A DNA stretch of 12,369 nt from Patescibacteria group bacterium. GTDB taxonomy: Bacteria > Patescibacteriota > Patescibacteriia > Patescibacteriales > GWC2-42-12. Below, piece by piece: positions 7,514-12,369 of this stretch. A program made the position numbers and the translations under genes. Positions within the stretch are counted from its first letter, which is position 1. The number at the start of each line of letters is the position of its first letter. The stretch is from assembly GCA_018827685.1 (NCBI GenBank), contig JAHJXD010000076.1, positions 1-12,369 of the forward strand. Reading direction: 5' to 3'. A model generated the notes under the pieces. It saw nothing but the letters and a program-made list of their open reading frames with translations, did not search any database and was not told the origin of the DNA.

Positions 7514-7702
7514 AATTGTCTTTTATTTTTTTAATTATTTGTATTGCCTTGCTATTAATTAAGCCGTCGGCAATTTTTTTATAAGCCGCTTGCCCGTCCG
7601 AAGCCGAAAGGCGAAGCAGGGTTTTTCTGCCCCGCCGTATTTTTTCGTGCTGGCTATCCGCCAGCGCGCCGCCTTAACACGCACGCTGATGTTTTGGTAT
7701 TT
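7514..7702. other. intergenic region containing the left arm of a 50-bp inverted repeat
   Basis: It is AT-rich up to about 7560, then abruptly GC-rich. It holds the 7589-7638 repeat arm and a hairpin GCTGGC/GCCAGC (7649-7665). No gene was recognised. The compositional break suggests inserted DNA. Confidence 0.5.
7589..7638 (+). repeat. left arm of perfect 50-bp inverted repeat (repeat A)
   Basis: The sequence from CTTGCCCGTCC to CCCCGCCGT is the exact reverse complement of 9232-9281. Similarity continues weakly outside (GCC-G/A before it, a T-run after). It is GC-rich compared with its surroundings and flanks the 62-residue gene and protease module. Confidence 0.92.
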
Positions 7703-7891
7703 TTATGAGGAAGTATAAGTATGTGGATCCGGATCATTGACCTCTAAAATCATTTTTCTTAATTCATTAATTTCATCTATTTCCGATAAAGTTGCTTCGT
7801 TCTTATTAACAACTAAAATATCATCGCTCAGTTGAGAGGATGATTTTGCCTCTTCTAATTTTTTGTAAATAATTTTAAAATTATTTGGCAT
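7703..7891 (-). CDS. small hypothetical protein co-transcribed with the protease
   Basis: This acidic protein of 62 residues contains predicted helices (IIYKKLEEAKSS, IDEINELRKMILEV), no cysteine, no signal peptide and no membrane segment. I do not recognise a family. Its ATG lies 7 bases after the protease stop on the same strand, so the two probably form an operon. A substrate, adaptor or regulator of the protease would be possible roles, but nothing in the sequence shows this. Confidence 0.6.
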   Translation of the reverse strand: MPNNFKIIYKKLEEAKSSSQLSDDILVVNKNEATLSEIDEINELRKMILEVNDPDPHTYTSS

Positions 7892-7898
7892 ATAAAAA

Positions 7899-9059
7899 TT
7901 ATACTATTGTTTTTTTGGTTTGTGCCTCAATCGCTCTCCTTAATTCAGAGAGGTCATTTTCAGTTTGACAATTAGGACATTTGAATTTGTTATCTTTTGG
8001 AAATTCGGTACCGCCAGTTTGAATTGGTTGTTTCTGATTCAAATTAGCTTGAATTTTAGAATGATGTTTGCAATTAGAACATTCAAAATCAATAATTACA
8101 TTATTCACATTTGTTGGATTTATTTCATTTTGCCTTGGCATGCTTGGTATTAAGGAACGATAAATTTGTGAATCTTTTGTTTCAAATATTTTGTAAATAT
8201 TTGTCGCGAAAGTCATCTGCAGAAGAGTATAATATCTTGTTATAGCTTCATTTAATTCTTTGTTTTCTCTATAATCTGTTATCTTAACTTTCATTTCTCT
8301 AAAATCTTTTATTTTTATAGATCGCCCGTGAGTTTTCCAGAAACTATGATCGCATAATTTTTTTGCGATTTCATCAGCCCTATTTTCTTTTTCTTGTTGA
8401 GTAACGGGTTGTTGATTGCTTGAGTGAATATTCCAATTCTTGAACTTATATTGGACTAACCACTTTTTTACAAGCTCTGCTGCAAATTTCAATGCATTGT
8501 CTGCGTTCTCTATTTCACCGGGCGATATGCCTTGTAAAATTGGTATATACGCCTTGTTTAAAACTCCTGTTTCCTCAATCTCTTTCTTGATTTTCTTAAA
8601 TCCTTCCAAAAGCGCATGGGCTGAAAAATGTTTCCCCTGCCAATTTAATTGTGCGTCAATTGGACCCAGCGCAGAAAGTTCACCCATCAATATTTCATCA
8701 CCAGACATCGCGATAATAGTTCCTGCACTCTTAGCCCAGCCCGGTATTATAATTCCAACTTCTTTATATTTATCATGTAATAACCTCACAATATCTTCCG
8801 CTACTTCACCAGCGCCTCCGGGAGTTTCAATTATGAAATCTATTTTATCACCACTTAAATTTGATAATTGATCACTAACCGGTATTAAATCGGCATAATT
8901 AATCGAAACAGCATCAACTCTTTTATTAAGGTCTGCGGCATACACCAAAACATCTCTGTTGCCCCTAAGCTCAGAAATTTTTTTAAGCTGACCTTTCCGC
9001 TCTTTTGTTAAGTCCTGAAAACTAAGTTGTTTGTCTAAATATTCGCTATAAACGCCCAT
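7899..9059 (-). CDS. cytosolic SDH/SppA-like Clp-fold serine protease with C-terminal zinc ribbon
   Basis: This 386-residue protein lacks a signal peptide and transmembrane segments. A Clp/crotonase fold is shown by IDFIIETPGGAGE (73-85), the oxyanion-turn region, then PGWAKSAGT (106-114) with candidate nucleophile Ser111, and SALGPIDAQ (129-137) with candidate Asp135. A conserved-looking FWKTHGR (240-246) may supply the histidine. This matches the SDH_sah/S49-related family. A four-cysteine zinc ribbon follows (CSNC 327-330, CPNC 361-364). The ATG at 9059 is preferred; TTG and ATG codons 27-30 bases upstream are alternatives. Upstream, TTGACT (9091-9096) and TATTAT (9066-9071) with a 19-base spacer would start the mRNA near 9059. 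Its substrate is unknown. Confidence 0.75.
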   Translation of the reverse strand: MGVYSEYLDKQLSFQDLTKERKGQLKKISELRGNRDVLVYAADLNKRVDAVSINYADLIPVSDQLSNLSGDKIDFIIETPGGAGEVAEDIVRLLHDKYKEVGIIIPGWAKSAGTIIAMSGDEILMGELSALGPIDAQLNWQGKHFSAHALLEGFKKIKKEIEETGVLNKAYIPILQGISPGEIENADNALKFAAELVKKWLVQYKFKNWNIHSSNQQPVTQQEKENRADEIAKKLCDHSFWKTHGRSIKIKDFREMKVKITDYRENKELNEAITRYYTLLQMTFATNIYKIFETKDSQIYRSLIPSMPRQNEINPTNVNNVIIDFECSNCKHHSKIQANLNQKQPIQTGGTEFPKDNKFKCPNCQTENDLSELRRAIEAQTKKTIV

Positions 9060-9145
9060 ATGCTTATAATAATAACAAATTAACATCAAAAGTCAATTCG
9101 AATTCGTGGCTAGTTATTATTATTACTTTAAGATAAATGTTGCAC

Positions 9146-9177
9146 GAACTGGAGCGGTGACAGAACTGGAGCGGTGA
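9146..9177 (+). repeat. short tandem duplication, 15-base unit with period 17
   Basis: GAACTGGAGCGGTGA occurs at 9146-9160 and again at 9163-9177, separated by two bases. No function is evident; it lies just upstream of the protease gene. Confidence 0.85.
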
Positions 9178-9231
9178 ACCAAGAGTAAAAACGTTTGATG
9201 GCGCATTTCGCTAAGCGAAATACAAAAAAAC

Positions 9232-9281
9232 ACGGCGGGGCAGAAAAACCCTGCTTCGCCTTTCGGCTTCGGACGGGCAAG
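9232..9281 (-). repeat. right arm of perfect 50-bp inverted repeat (repeat A)
   Basis: This is the exact reverse complement of 7589-7638. It lies four bases from the 35-bp recombinase-end repeat at 9286-9320, so the two may be parts of one larger unit. Confidence 0.92.
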
Positions 9282-9285
9282 TGGC

Positions 9286-9320
9286 AAGTCTTTAATTTAT
9301 AAATTAAATTCGGTAGAACG
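9286..9320 (-). repeat. copy of the recombinase 3' end and its palindrome (repeat B)
   Basis: The reverse complement matches 12293-12327 at 34 of 35 positions, covering the last codons and stop of the serine recombinase gene and the 18-bp palindrome TTTAATTTATAAATTAAA just after it. It is evidence that the 3' end of this recombinase type occurs more than once in the window. Confidence 0.9.
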
Positions 9321-9359
9321 AACATAAAAGCATGCCCCGTAGAAAGCCCCACGCAACAA

Positions 9360-9387
9360 GTAGGGGCAATTCATGAATTGCCCCTAC
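9360..9387. repeat. perfect 28-bp palindrome (GTAGGGGC type)
   Basis: GTAGGGGCAATTCA is followed immediately by its reverse complement. It resembles the GTAGGGGC-ended palindromic repeats scattered through many uncultured bacterial genomes, which may be miniature mobile elements. It immediately precedes the recombinase tail relic at 9389-9469. Confidence 0.85.
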
Positions 9388-9388
9388 G

Positions 9389-9469
9389 TTTCGTATTTAT
9401 TGGCTCCGTATACTTAAAATAGTTCGAACATTTTTCGCCGCCTGCGGTGGCGAAAAAAAGCCCCCATAA
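9389..9469 (+). pseudogene. C-terminal tail relic of a serine recombinase
   Basis: The plus-strand frame reads WLRILKIVRTFFAACGGE and ends at TAA 9467-9469. It matches the frame WWAILKIVRTHFAACGGE encoded on the minus strand at 10578-10758, which is joined to genuine recombinase sequence. The AACGGE part is encoded by a hairpin (9431-9457, 12 pairs with one G-T). No upstream part of the gene is present. Confidence 0.55.
9431..9457. repeat. GC-rich hairpin flanked by T and A runs
   Basis: TTTTTCGCC pairs with GGCGAAAAA around GC-rich inner pairs and a three-base loop. In form it resembles a bidirectional terminator, but it also encodes FAACGGE in the recombinase tail relic, and a variant lies at 10612-10630. 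Confidence 0.7.
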
Positions 9470-9498
9470 TTTGCGGCTCGCCCGCCGCAAGCGGGCTC

Positions 9499-9543
9499 GC
9501 CGTGTTCTTTGACAATTTCAAGTTTTTCTTTGGCGGCAAATTC
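9499..9543 (-). pseudogene. N-terminal relic of a serine recombinase
   Basis: Bases 9511-9543 are the exact reverse complement of 10888-10920 in the intact recombinase gene (33 of 33) and encode EFAAKEKLEIV. The next bases (AAAGAACACGGCGA) resume similarity at KEPGR after skipping 27 bases that include the hairpin at 10921-10937. A GCCCGC/GCGGGC hairpin lies just beyond (9480-9496). No catalytic serine segment is present. Confidence 0.75.
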
Positions 9544-9563
9544 TTTTTCAAAGTTTAAGAAAA

Positions 9564-9606
9564 AAGGGGTACCCCTCTCCGACCGTTCTAGAAGTAGATA
9601 CCCCTT
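9564..9606 (-). terminator. intrinsic terminator of purC
   Basis: On the minus strand AAGGGGTA (9606-9599) pairs with TACCCCTT (9571-9564), followed by a T-run (to 9560). The loop is 27 bases long, and a shorter GGGGTACCCC self-pairing is also possible. It lies 27 bases after the purC stop. Confidence 0.65.
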
Positions 9607-9632
9607 AAACAAACTAATTGTTGGTCAAATAA

Positions 9633-10463
9633 CTAAGCAAGAAATTTAGCTGTTGCCTCCGCTACCCATGCATAATTTTTTTTGACAGCATCCAGCGCCT
9701 CGGGAGTTGTGTGCTCCAAATTACGATAGACCTGTTTGTCTTTCATTTGAGATTTGTCTCCACTAGGCCAGATACGCCAGGAGTCATTGTCAATAACATC
9801 TCCTACGAGGAGTGTGCCGTCGGCAGCATATCCGCACTCAATCTTTAGGTCTACCAAAGTGACATCCTGCCGGGCCCAGGCTTTCTCAAAAATCAGAAAA
9901 ACTCGCCGGCTGATAGCTTCGAGTTCTGCAACAACTTTACCATCTAGGATCTGGCCTTCCATAATTGATACTGAATCTAACTTATCAATGGGATCGGAAG
10001 AAAGTGGAGTTTTGGCATTCCAAAGATACCAAAATCCATCACTCTCGCTATAGCCCATTAGTGGATCGTGTCTATCATCGTCTTTAAGAAAGAACTCGAC
10101 TTCTAGCTCATCAAAAACAATCCCCTCTTGGATATCAGGATGACGGTTAAGAAAAGAACCTGTAGCGATCCGCCGTGCCACCAGTTCAATAGGAATCATC
10201 TGCAATCGACGAGCGCGAAAAGTTCTCCCATTTACTCGCCTGACAAAGTGAGTCGGCATTCCCGCCACATTGAGTAGGCGAAAGCAGTTACAAGTAGTTT
10301 CGGTAGAGAAACAACCCTTGCCTTCAATAAGGTTGCGCTTGGCCCCGTCTCCGGCTGTAATGTCGTCTTTACTTTCAATCAAGACCTCATCCGTACCAGG
10401 AATTGCCCAGATAATTTTAGTTTTGCCTTCGGTGATTTTCTTGTATTGCATTATTTGATTCAT
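9633..10463 (-). CDS. purC: SAICAR synthetase (phosphoribosylaminoimidazole-succinocarboxamide synthase), PAICS-like
   Basis: It joins aspartate to CAIR using ATP to make SAICAR in de novo purine synthesis, in the cytosol. It has 276 residues with the full set of motifs: EGKTK (12-16), KDDITAGDGAKRNLIEGKG (32-50), MIPIELVARRIATGSF (89-104), LVDLKIECG (203-211), GDVIDNDSWRIWP (221-233) and KDKQVYR (241-247). The RIATGSFL, DNDSWR(I/L)WPSGD and KKN-x-WVAE wording is closer to the SAICAR synthetase domain of animal PAICS than to E. coli PurC. The ATG at 10463 is fixed by a strong GGAGGG (10471-10476) seven bases upstream, the best ribosome binding site in the window; a TTG at 10493 is rejected. 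Base composition is visibly more GC-rich than in its neighbours. No other purine gene is nearby, and recombinase relics lie on both sides, suggesting acquisition. Confidence 0.93.
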   Translation of the reverse strand: MNQIMQYKKITEGKTKIIWAIPGTDEVLIESKDDITAGDGAKRNLIEGKGCFSTETTCNCFRLLNVAGMPTHFVRRVNGRTFRARRLQMIPIELVARRIATGSFLNRHPDIQEGIVFDELEVEFFLKDDDRHDPLMGYSESDGFWYLWNAKTPLSSDPIDKLDSVSIMEGQILDGKVVAELEAISRRVFLIFEKAWARQDVTLVDLKIECGYAADGTLLVGDVIDNDSWRIWPSGDKSQMKDKQVYRNLEHTTPEALDAVKKNYAWVAEATAKFLA

Positions 10464-10525
10464 ATATCGTCCCTCCTTTTTGTTAATGTGCAATTTTTAT
10501 GAAAAAATTTTCTTTTCCCAAAATT

Positions 10526-10573
10526 AAAATGCAATTCGAGCCGATATTTTTATCAGGTTCTTTGGCAGTTTTT
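10526..10573 (-). pseudogene. rearranged serine recombinase fragment upstream of purC
   Basis: Two pieces of recombinase sequence are joined out of order: 10556-10573 is an exact 18-base reverse complement of 10938-10955 (KTAKEP), and 10526-10552 matches the reverse complement of 12135-12161 at 24 of 27 positions (KNIGSN region). On the minus strand they read continuously as KTAKEPDKNIGSN, as if about 390 codons had been deleted. The frame ends at TAA 10483-10485, just before the purC ribosome binding site. Confidence 0.7.
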
Positions 10574-10611
10574 AAGTTCAGGATTTCGGTTCGGAATTTT
10601 TGGCCAGACTC

Positions 10612-10630
10612 TCGCCGCCACAAGCGGCGA
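10612..10630. repeat. hairpin TCGCCGC/GCGGCGA
   Basis: A perfect 7-base stem with a 5-base loop. It encodes FAACGGE on the minus strand in the alternative recombinase tail, a diverged copy of the hairpin at 9431-9457. Confidence 0.75.
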
Positions 10631-10690
10631 AATGCGTCCGAACTATTTTAAGAATAGCCCACCAAACAGGAAATTGCAAGTTTCCAAGGT

Positions 10691-10758
10691 TCGCCTCGCT
10701 TCGCTCGGCGACCAAATCGTAGGGAATTTTGGGCGAAAAAATCAATTGGCGGTTTTGT
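10691..10758 (+). repeat. left arm of perfect 68-bp inverted repeat (repeat C)
   Basis: This is identical over 68 bases to the reverse complement of 12162-12229. It begins with the TCGCCTCGCTTCGCTCGGCG element and lies 42 bases upstream of the recombinase start codon, so the two arms enclose nearly the whole recombinase gene. Confidence 0.95.
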
Positions 10759-10800
10759 TTTTAATAAAATTAAAAGTAAAAGAAAATTTTTATCAAAAAT

Positions 10801-12309
10801 ATGAAATACATTATCTATGTTCGCAAATCAACTGAAGATGATGACCGACAGGTCCTTTCAATTGAATCGCAACTCGCAGAGTTGCGAGAATTTGCCGCCA
10901 AAGAAAAACTTGAAATTGTCGCCTCGCTGTGCGAGGCAAAAACTGCCAAAGAACCCGGGCGAATGAAATTCGTAGAAATGTTGTCATTGCTCGAAAAAGG
11001 CAAAGCGGACGGAATCATTGCGTGGCATCCGGATAGATTGGCGAGAAACTCTGTGGACGGAGGCAAAATTATTCACTTTGTAGATCGCGGCCTGATAAAA
11101 TCTTTAAAATTTCCCACTTTTTGGTTTGAGCCAACGCCACAGGGTTTATTTATGCTTAATATTGCTTTTGGCCAATCAAAATATTTTGTAGATAATTTGC
11201 GAGAGAATACAAAAAGAGGTTTAAGACAAAAAATCAGAAACGGTGTCTGGCCTGGCTGGGCGTCGGTTGGCTATCTCAACAATCTAAAAACTAAAATGAT
11301 TGATATTGACCCAGAGAAAGCACCAAAAGTAAGAAAACTTTTTGAACTTTACGCTACTGGGAAGCATGTATTTAATTCTCTCGCAAATTGGTGCAAAGAA
11401 CACAATCTGAAAGGAAATCTAGGTAAAGATATTTCAACTAGTAATATCCCGATAATTCTACAAAATATTTTCTACATTGGCTTAATGAAATACAATGGGG
11501 AAATTTTTGAGGGAGTTCACGAGCCGTTAATTTCAAAAAAACTTTTTGACAGAGTCCAGGAAATATTGGAACAACGAGGCAGAACCCAAGAAATTAAAAA
11601 ACACGATTTCGTTTTTCTTGGCCTAATGAGATGTGCTTCTTGTGGCGCCTCTATAACCGCCGAAATACAAAAAGGTCATAATTATTACCGTTGCACAAAA
11701 AAGAAAGGGCTTTGCCAAGAAAAACATTATTTAAGAGAAGAAAATTTAATTGAGCAAATTAAAAATTTTCTTCAAAAAGTTTCTTTGTCGAGCCAAGACA
11801 CAAAGAAAGTTTTGGCCGAGCTTGAAAAAGATGAATTGCGAGCCAAAGAACAAGCAAAAGCCACGGTTCAAAATCTCAAAGAAGAATTTTCGCAAATAGA
11901 AAAACAATTAGAAAAACTGATGGATGTTTATTTGAACGAAGTTATCTCTACTGAAGAATATACTGCCCGGAAACAAAAAATCCTAACTCGGAAGTTAGAA
12001 CTGCAAGAGAAAATTAAGGATTTTGAACAAAAAGGATTGTCTTGGCTCGAACCGGCTCGGGAATTTGTTTTGAAGCTGAATTATGCTGAAAAACTACTCA
12101 ACTCTGAAAATTATTCAGAAATGACAACATTTCTTAAAAATATCGGCTCGAACCACATTTTACAAAACCGCCAATTGATTTTTTCGCCCAAAATTCCCTA
12201 CGATTTGGTCGCCGAGCGAAGCGAGGCGACCTACAAATCGTTGACTTTTCCTTACTGGCTCCCCAAAAAAAATTTCAGCGAACTTTCACGCTCGTTCTGC
12301 CGAATTTAA
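10801..12309 (+). CDS. large serine recombinase (resolvase/invertase family)
   Basis: This 502-residue site-specific recombinase cuts and rejoins DNA through a phosphoserine link. The N-terminal resolvase domain runs from YVRKSTED (catalytic Ser10) through KTAKEPGR (47-54) and DRLARNS (78-84). The Recombinase domain spans about 140-260, with YIGLMKYNGEIFEGVHEPLI at 225-244. A zinc ribbon follows (Cys278, Cys281, Cys298, Cys305), then a coiled coil about 335-412 typical of integrase-type enzymes. It appears complete. Codons 471-476 (AERSEA) come from a palindrome-type repeat, and codons from 41 on include a perfect hairpin (10921-10937), where relatives usually lack such sequence. The ATG at 10801 follows an A/T-rich leader with no clear ribosome binding site. 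The right arm of the 68-bp inverted repeat lies inside the 3' end. Its target site is unknown; the neighbours suggest it mobilises or rearranges this region. Confidence 0.93.
   Translation: MKYIIYVRKSTEDDDRQVLSIESQLAELREFAAKEKLEIVASLCEAKTAKEPGRMKFVEMLSLLEKGKADGIIAWHPDRLARNSVDGGKIIHFVDRGLIKSLKFPTFWFEPTPQGLFMLNIAFGQSKYFVDNLRENTKRGLRQKIRNGVWPGWASVGYLNNLKTKMIDIDPEKAPKVRKLFELYATGKHVFNSLANWCKEHNLKGNLGKDISTSNIPIILQNIFYIGLMKYNGEIFEGVHEPLISKKLFDRVQEILEQRGRTQEIKKHDFVFLGLMRCASCGASITAEIQKGHNYYRCTKKKGLCQEKHYLREENLIEQIKNFLQKVSLSSQDTKKVLAELEKDELRAKEQAKATVQNLKEEFSQIEKQLEKLMDVYLNEVISTEEYTARKQKILTRKLELQEKIKDFEQKGLSWLEPAREFVLKLNYAEKLLNSENYSEMTTFLKNIGSNHILQNRQLIFSPKIPYDLVAERSEATYKSLTFPYWLPKKNFSELSRSFCRI
10921..10937. 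repeat. in-frame hairpin within the recombinase gene
   Basis: GCCTCGC-TGT-GCGAGGC is a perfect 7-base stem with a 3-base loop, coding for part of ASLCEA. The relic at 9499-9543 lacks this segment and the next 10 bases, consistent with insertion here or deletion there. A second hairpin, CTCGCA/TGCGAG, lies at 10873-10888. Confidence 0.75.
12162..12229 (-). repeat. right arm of perfect 68-bp inverted repeat (repeat C), inside the recombinase gene
   Basis: This is the exact reverse complement of 10691-10758. It codes for residues around QNRQLIFSPKIPYDLVAERS of the recombinase. Beyond it only about 26 codons of unique tail remain. Confidence 0.95.
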
Positions 12310-12327
12310 TTTATAAATTAAAGACTT
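12293..12327 (+). repeat. recombinase 3' end and 18-bp palindrome (repeat B)
   Basis: It contains the last codons and TAA of the recombinase, then TTTAATTTATAAATTAAA, a perfect palindrome (12304-12321). It matches the reverse complement of 9286-9320 with one mismatch. Confidence 0.9.
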
Positions 12328-12369
12328 TATTGCCCAAACCAAAGCGAAAGAAAAAAGGAATTTAAACAA

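Larger units (their letters stand above)
9090..9390. other. repeat-rich stretch without a credible gene
   Basis: It contains a 17-base-period tandem duplication (9146-9177), a hairpin ATTTCGCT/AGCGAAAT (9205-9221), the right arm of repeat A (9232-9281), a copy of the recombinase 3' end (9286-9320) and a 28-bp palindrome (9360-9387). A 74-codon open frame through it consists almost wholly of these repeats and is not called. Confidence 0.6.
10578..10758 (-). pseudogene. alternative C-terminal tail of the serine recombinase, reversed
   Basis: Read on the minus strand, this starts with the 68-base arm identical to the 3' region of the intact recombinase, then continues in the same frame into a different tail: about 38 residues including FPVWWAILKIVRTHF and FAACGGE, ending in TGA at 10578-10580. 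A stop at 10761-10763 lies just upstream in this frame and there is no start codon, so it is not expressed as it stands. It could be a relic of a second recombinase or a tail that becomes active on inversion. Confidence 0.65.

Noticed and set aside
9128..9352. 74-codon minus-strand open frame
   Set aside because: It consists almost wholly of repeat A, repeat B and a hairpin and shows no protein family features. The frame is probably open because of GC-rich repeats.
9397..9612. 71-codon minus-strand open frame as a gene
   Set aside because: Its only recognisable part, EFAAKEKLEIV, is a recombinase fragment; the rest spans the purC terminator and hairpins. Recorded as a relic instead.
10632..10835. 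67-codon plus-strand open frame upstream of the recombinase
   Set aside because: It runs antisense through the reversed recombinase tail and repeat arm and overlaps the recombinase start; no independent support.
1..12369. CRISPR array, tRNA or rRNA genes, alternative genetic code
   Set aside because: No regularly spaced repeats or recognisable structural RNA were seen. TGA ends the radical SAM and toxin genes at the expected points, so TGA is a stop here.

Overview
This window looks like a chromosome segment of a Patescibacteria (Candidate Phyla Radiation) type bacterium, or another small-genome uncultured bacterium. The basis is AT-rich DNA, few strong Shine-Dalgarno sites, tight overlapping gene junctions, a secreted DUF5666-like protein with a Kazal-like N-terminus, and an isolated purC without other purine genes. 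TGA and TAA both end clearly homologous proteins, so the standard bacterial code applies. Taxonomy is inference; no rRNA is present.

Layout. (1) 1-1840: a secreted beta-repeat protein with its own promoter, ending in a bidirectional terminator. (2) 1872-4508, minus strand: three overlapping genes in the order Panacea-domain (DUF4065) antitoxin, RelE-like toxin, lysyl-tRNA synthetase. The toxin stop and the lysS start share an ATGA, so a toxin-antitoxin pair appears to be transcriptionally and translationally tied to an essential gene. (3) 4509-4663: a divergent control region with TTGAC/GTCAA half-sites and an extended -10 that would make the next transcript leaderless. (4) 4664-6493: an AmmeMemoRadiSam locus with the radical SAM enzyme, a relic of the Memo/extradiol-dioxygenase partner (about 40 codons) and an intact AMMECR1 protein. 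(5) 6525-7513, minus strand: a transposase fragment abutting a ZIP metal transporter.

(6) 7585-12369 is an accessory region rich in repeats. A cytosolic Clp-fold (SDH/SppA-like) protease with a C-terminal zinc ribbon and a 62-residue partner lie between two perfect 50-bp inverted repeats. A purC resembling the SAICAR synthetase domain of animal PAICS, with its own strong ribosome binding site and terminator, is bracketed by broken pieces of serine recombinase genes. An intact large serine recombinase closes the window. It is flanked by a perfect 68-bp inverted repeat whose right arm lies inside its own 3' coding end. Reading through the left arm on the minus strand gives an alternative C-terminal tail in the correct frame, so inversion would swap the recombinase's tail.

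The candidates for something new are the recombinase region, with its swappable tail, palindromes inside coding sequence and IR-bounded cargo modules, and the toxin-antitoxin/lysS operon. All functional statements rest on motif recognition by eye; no searches were run.
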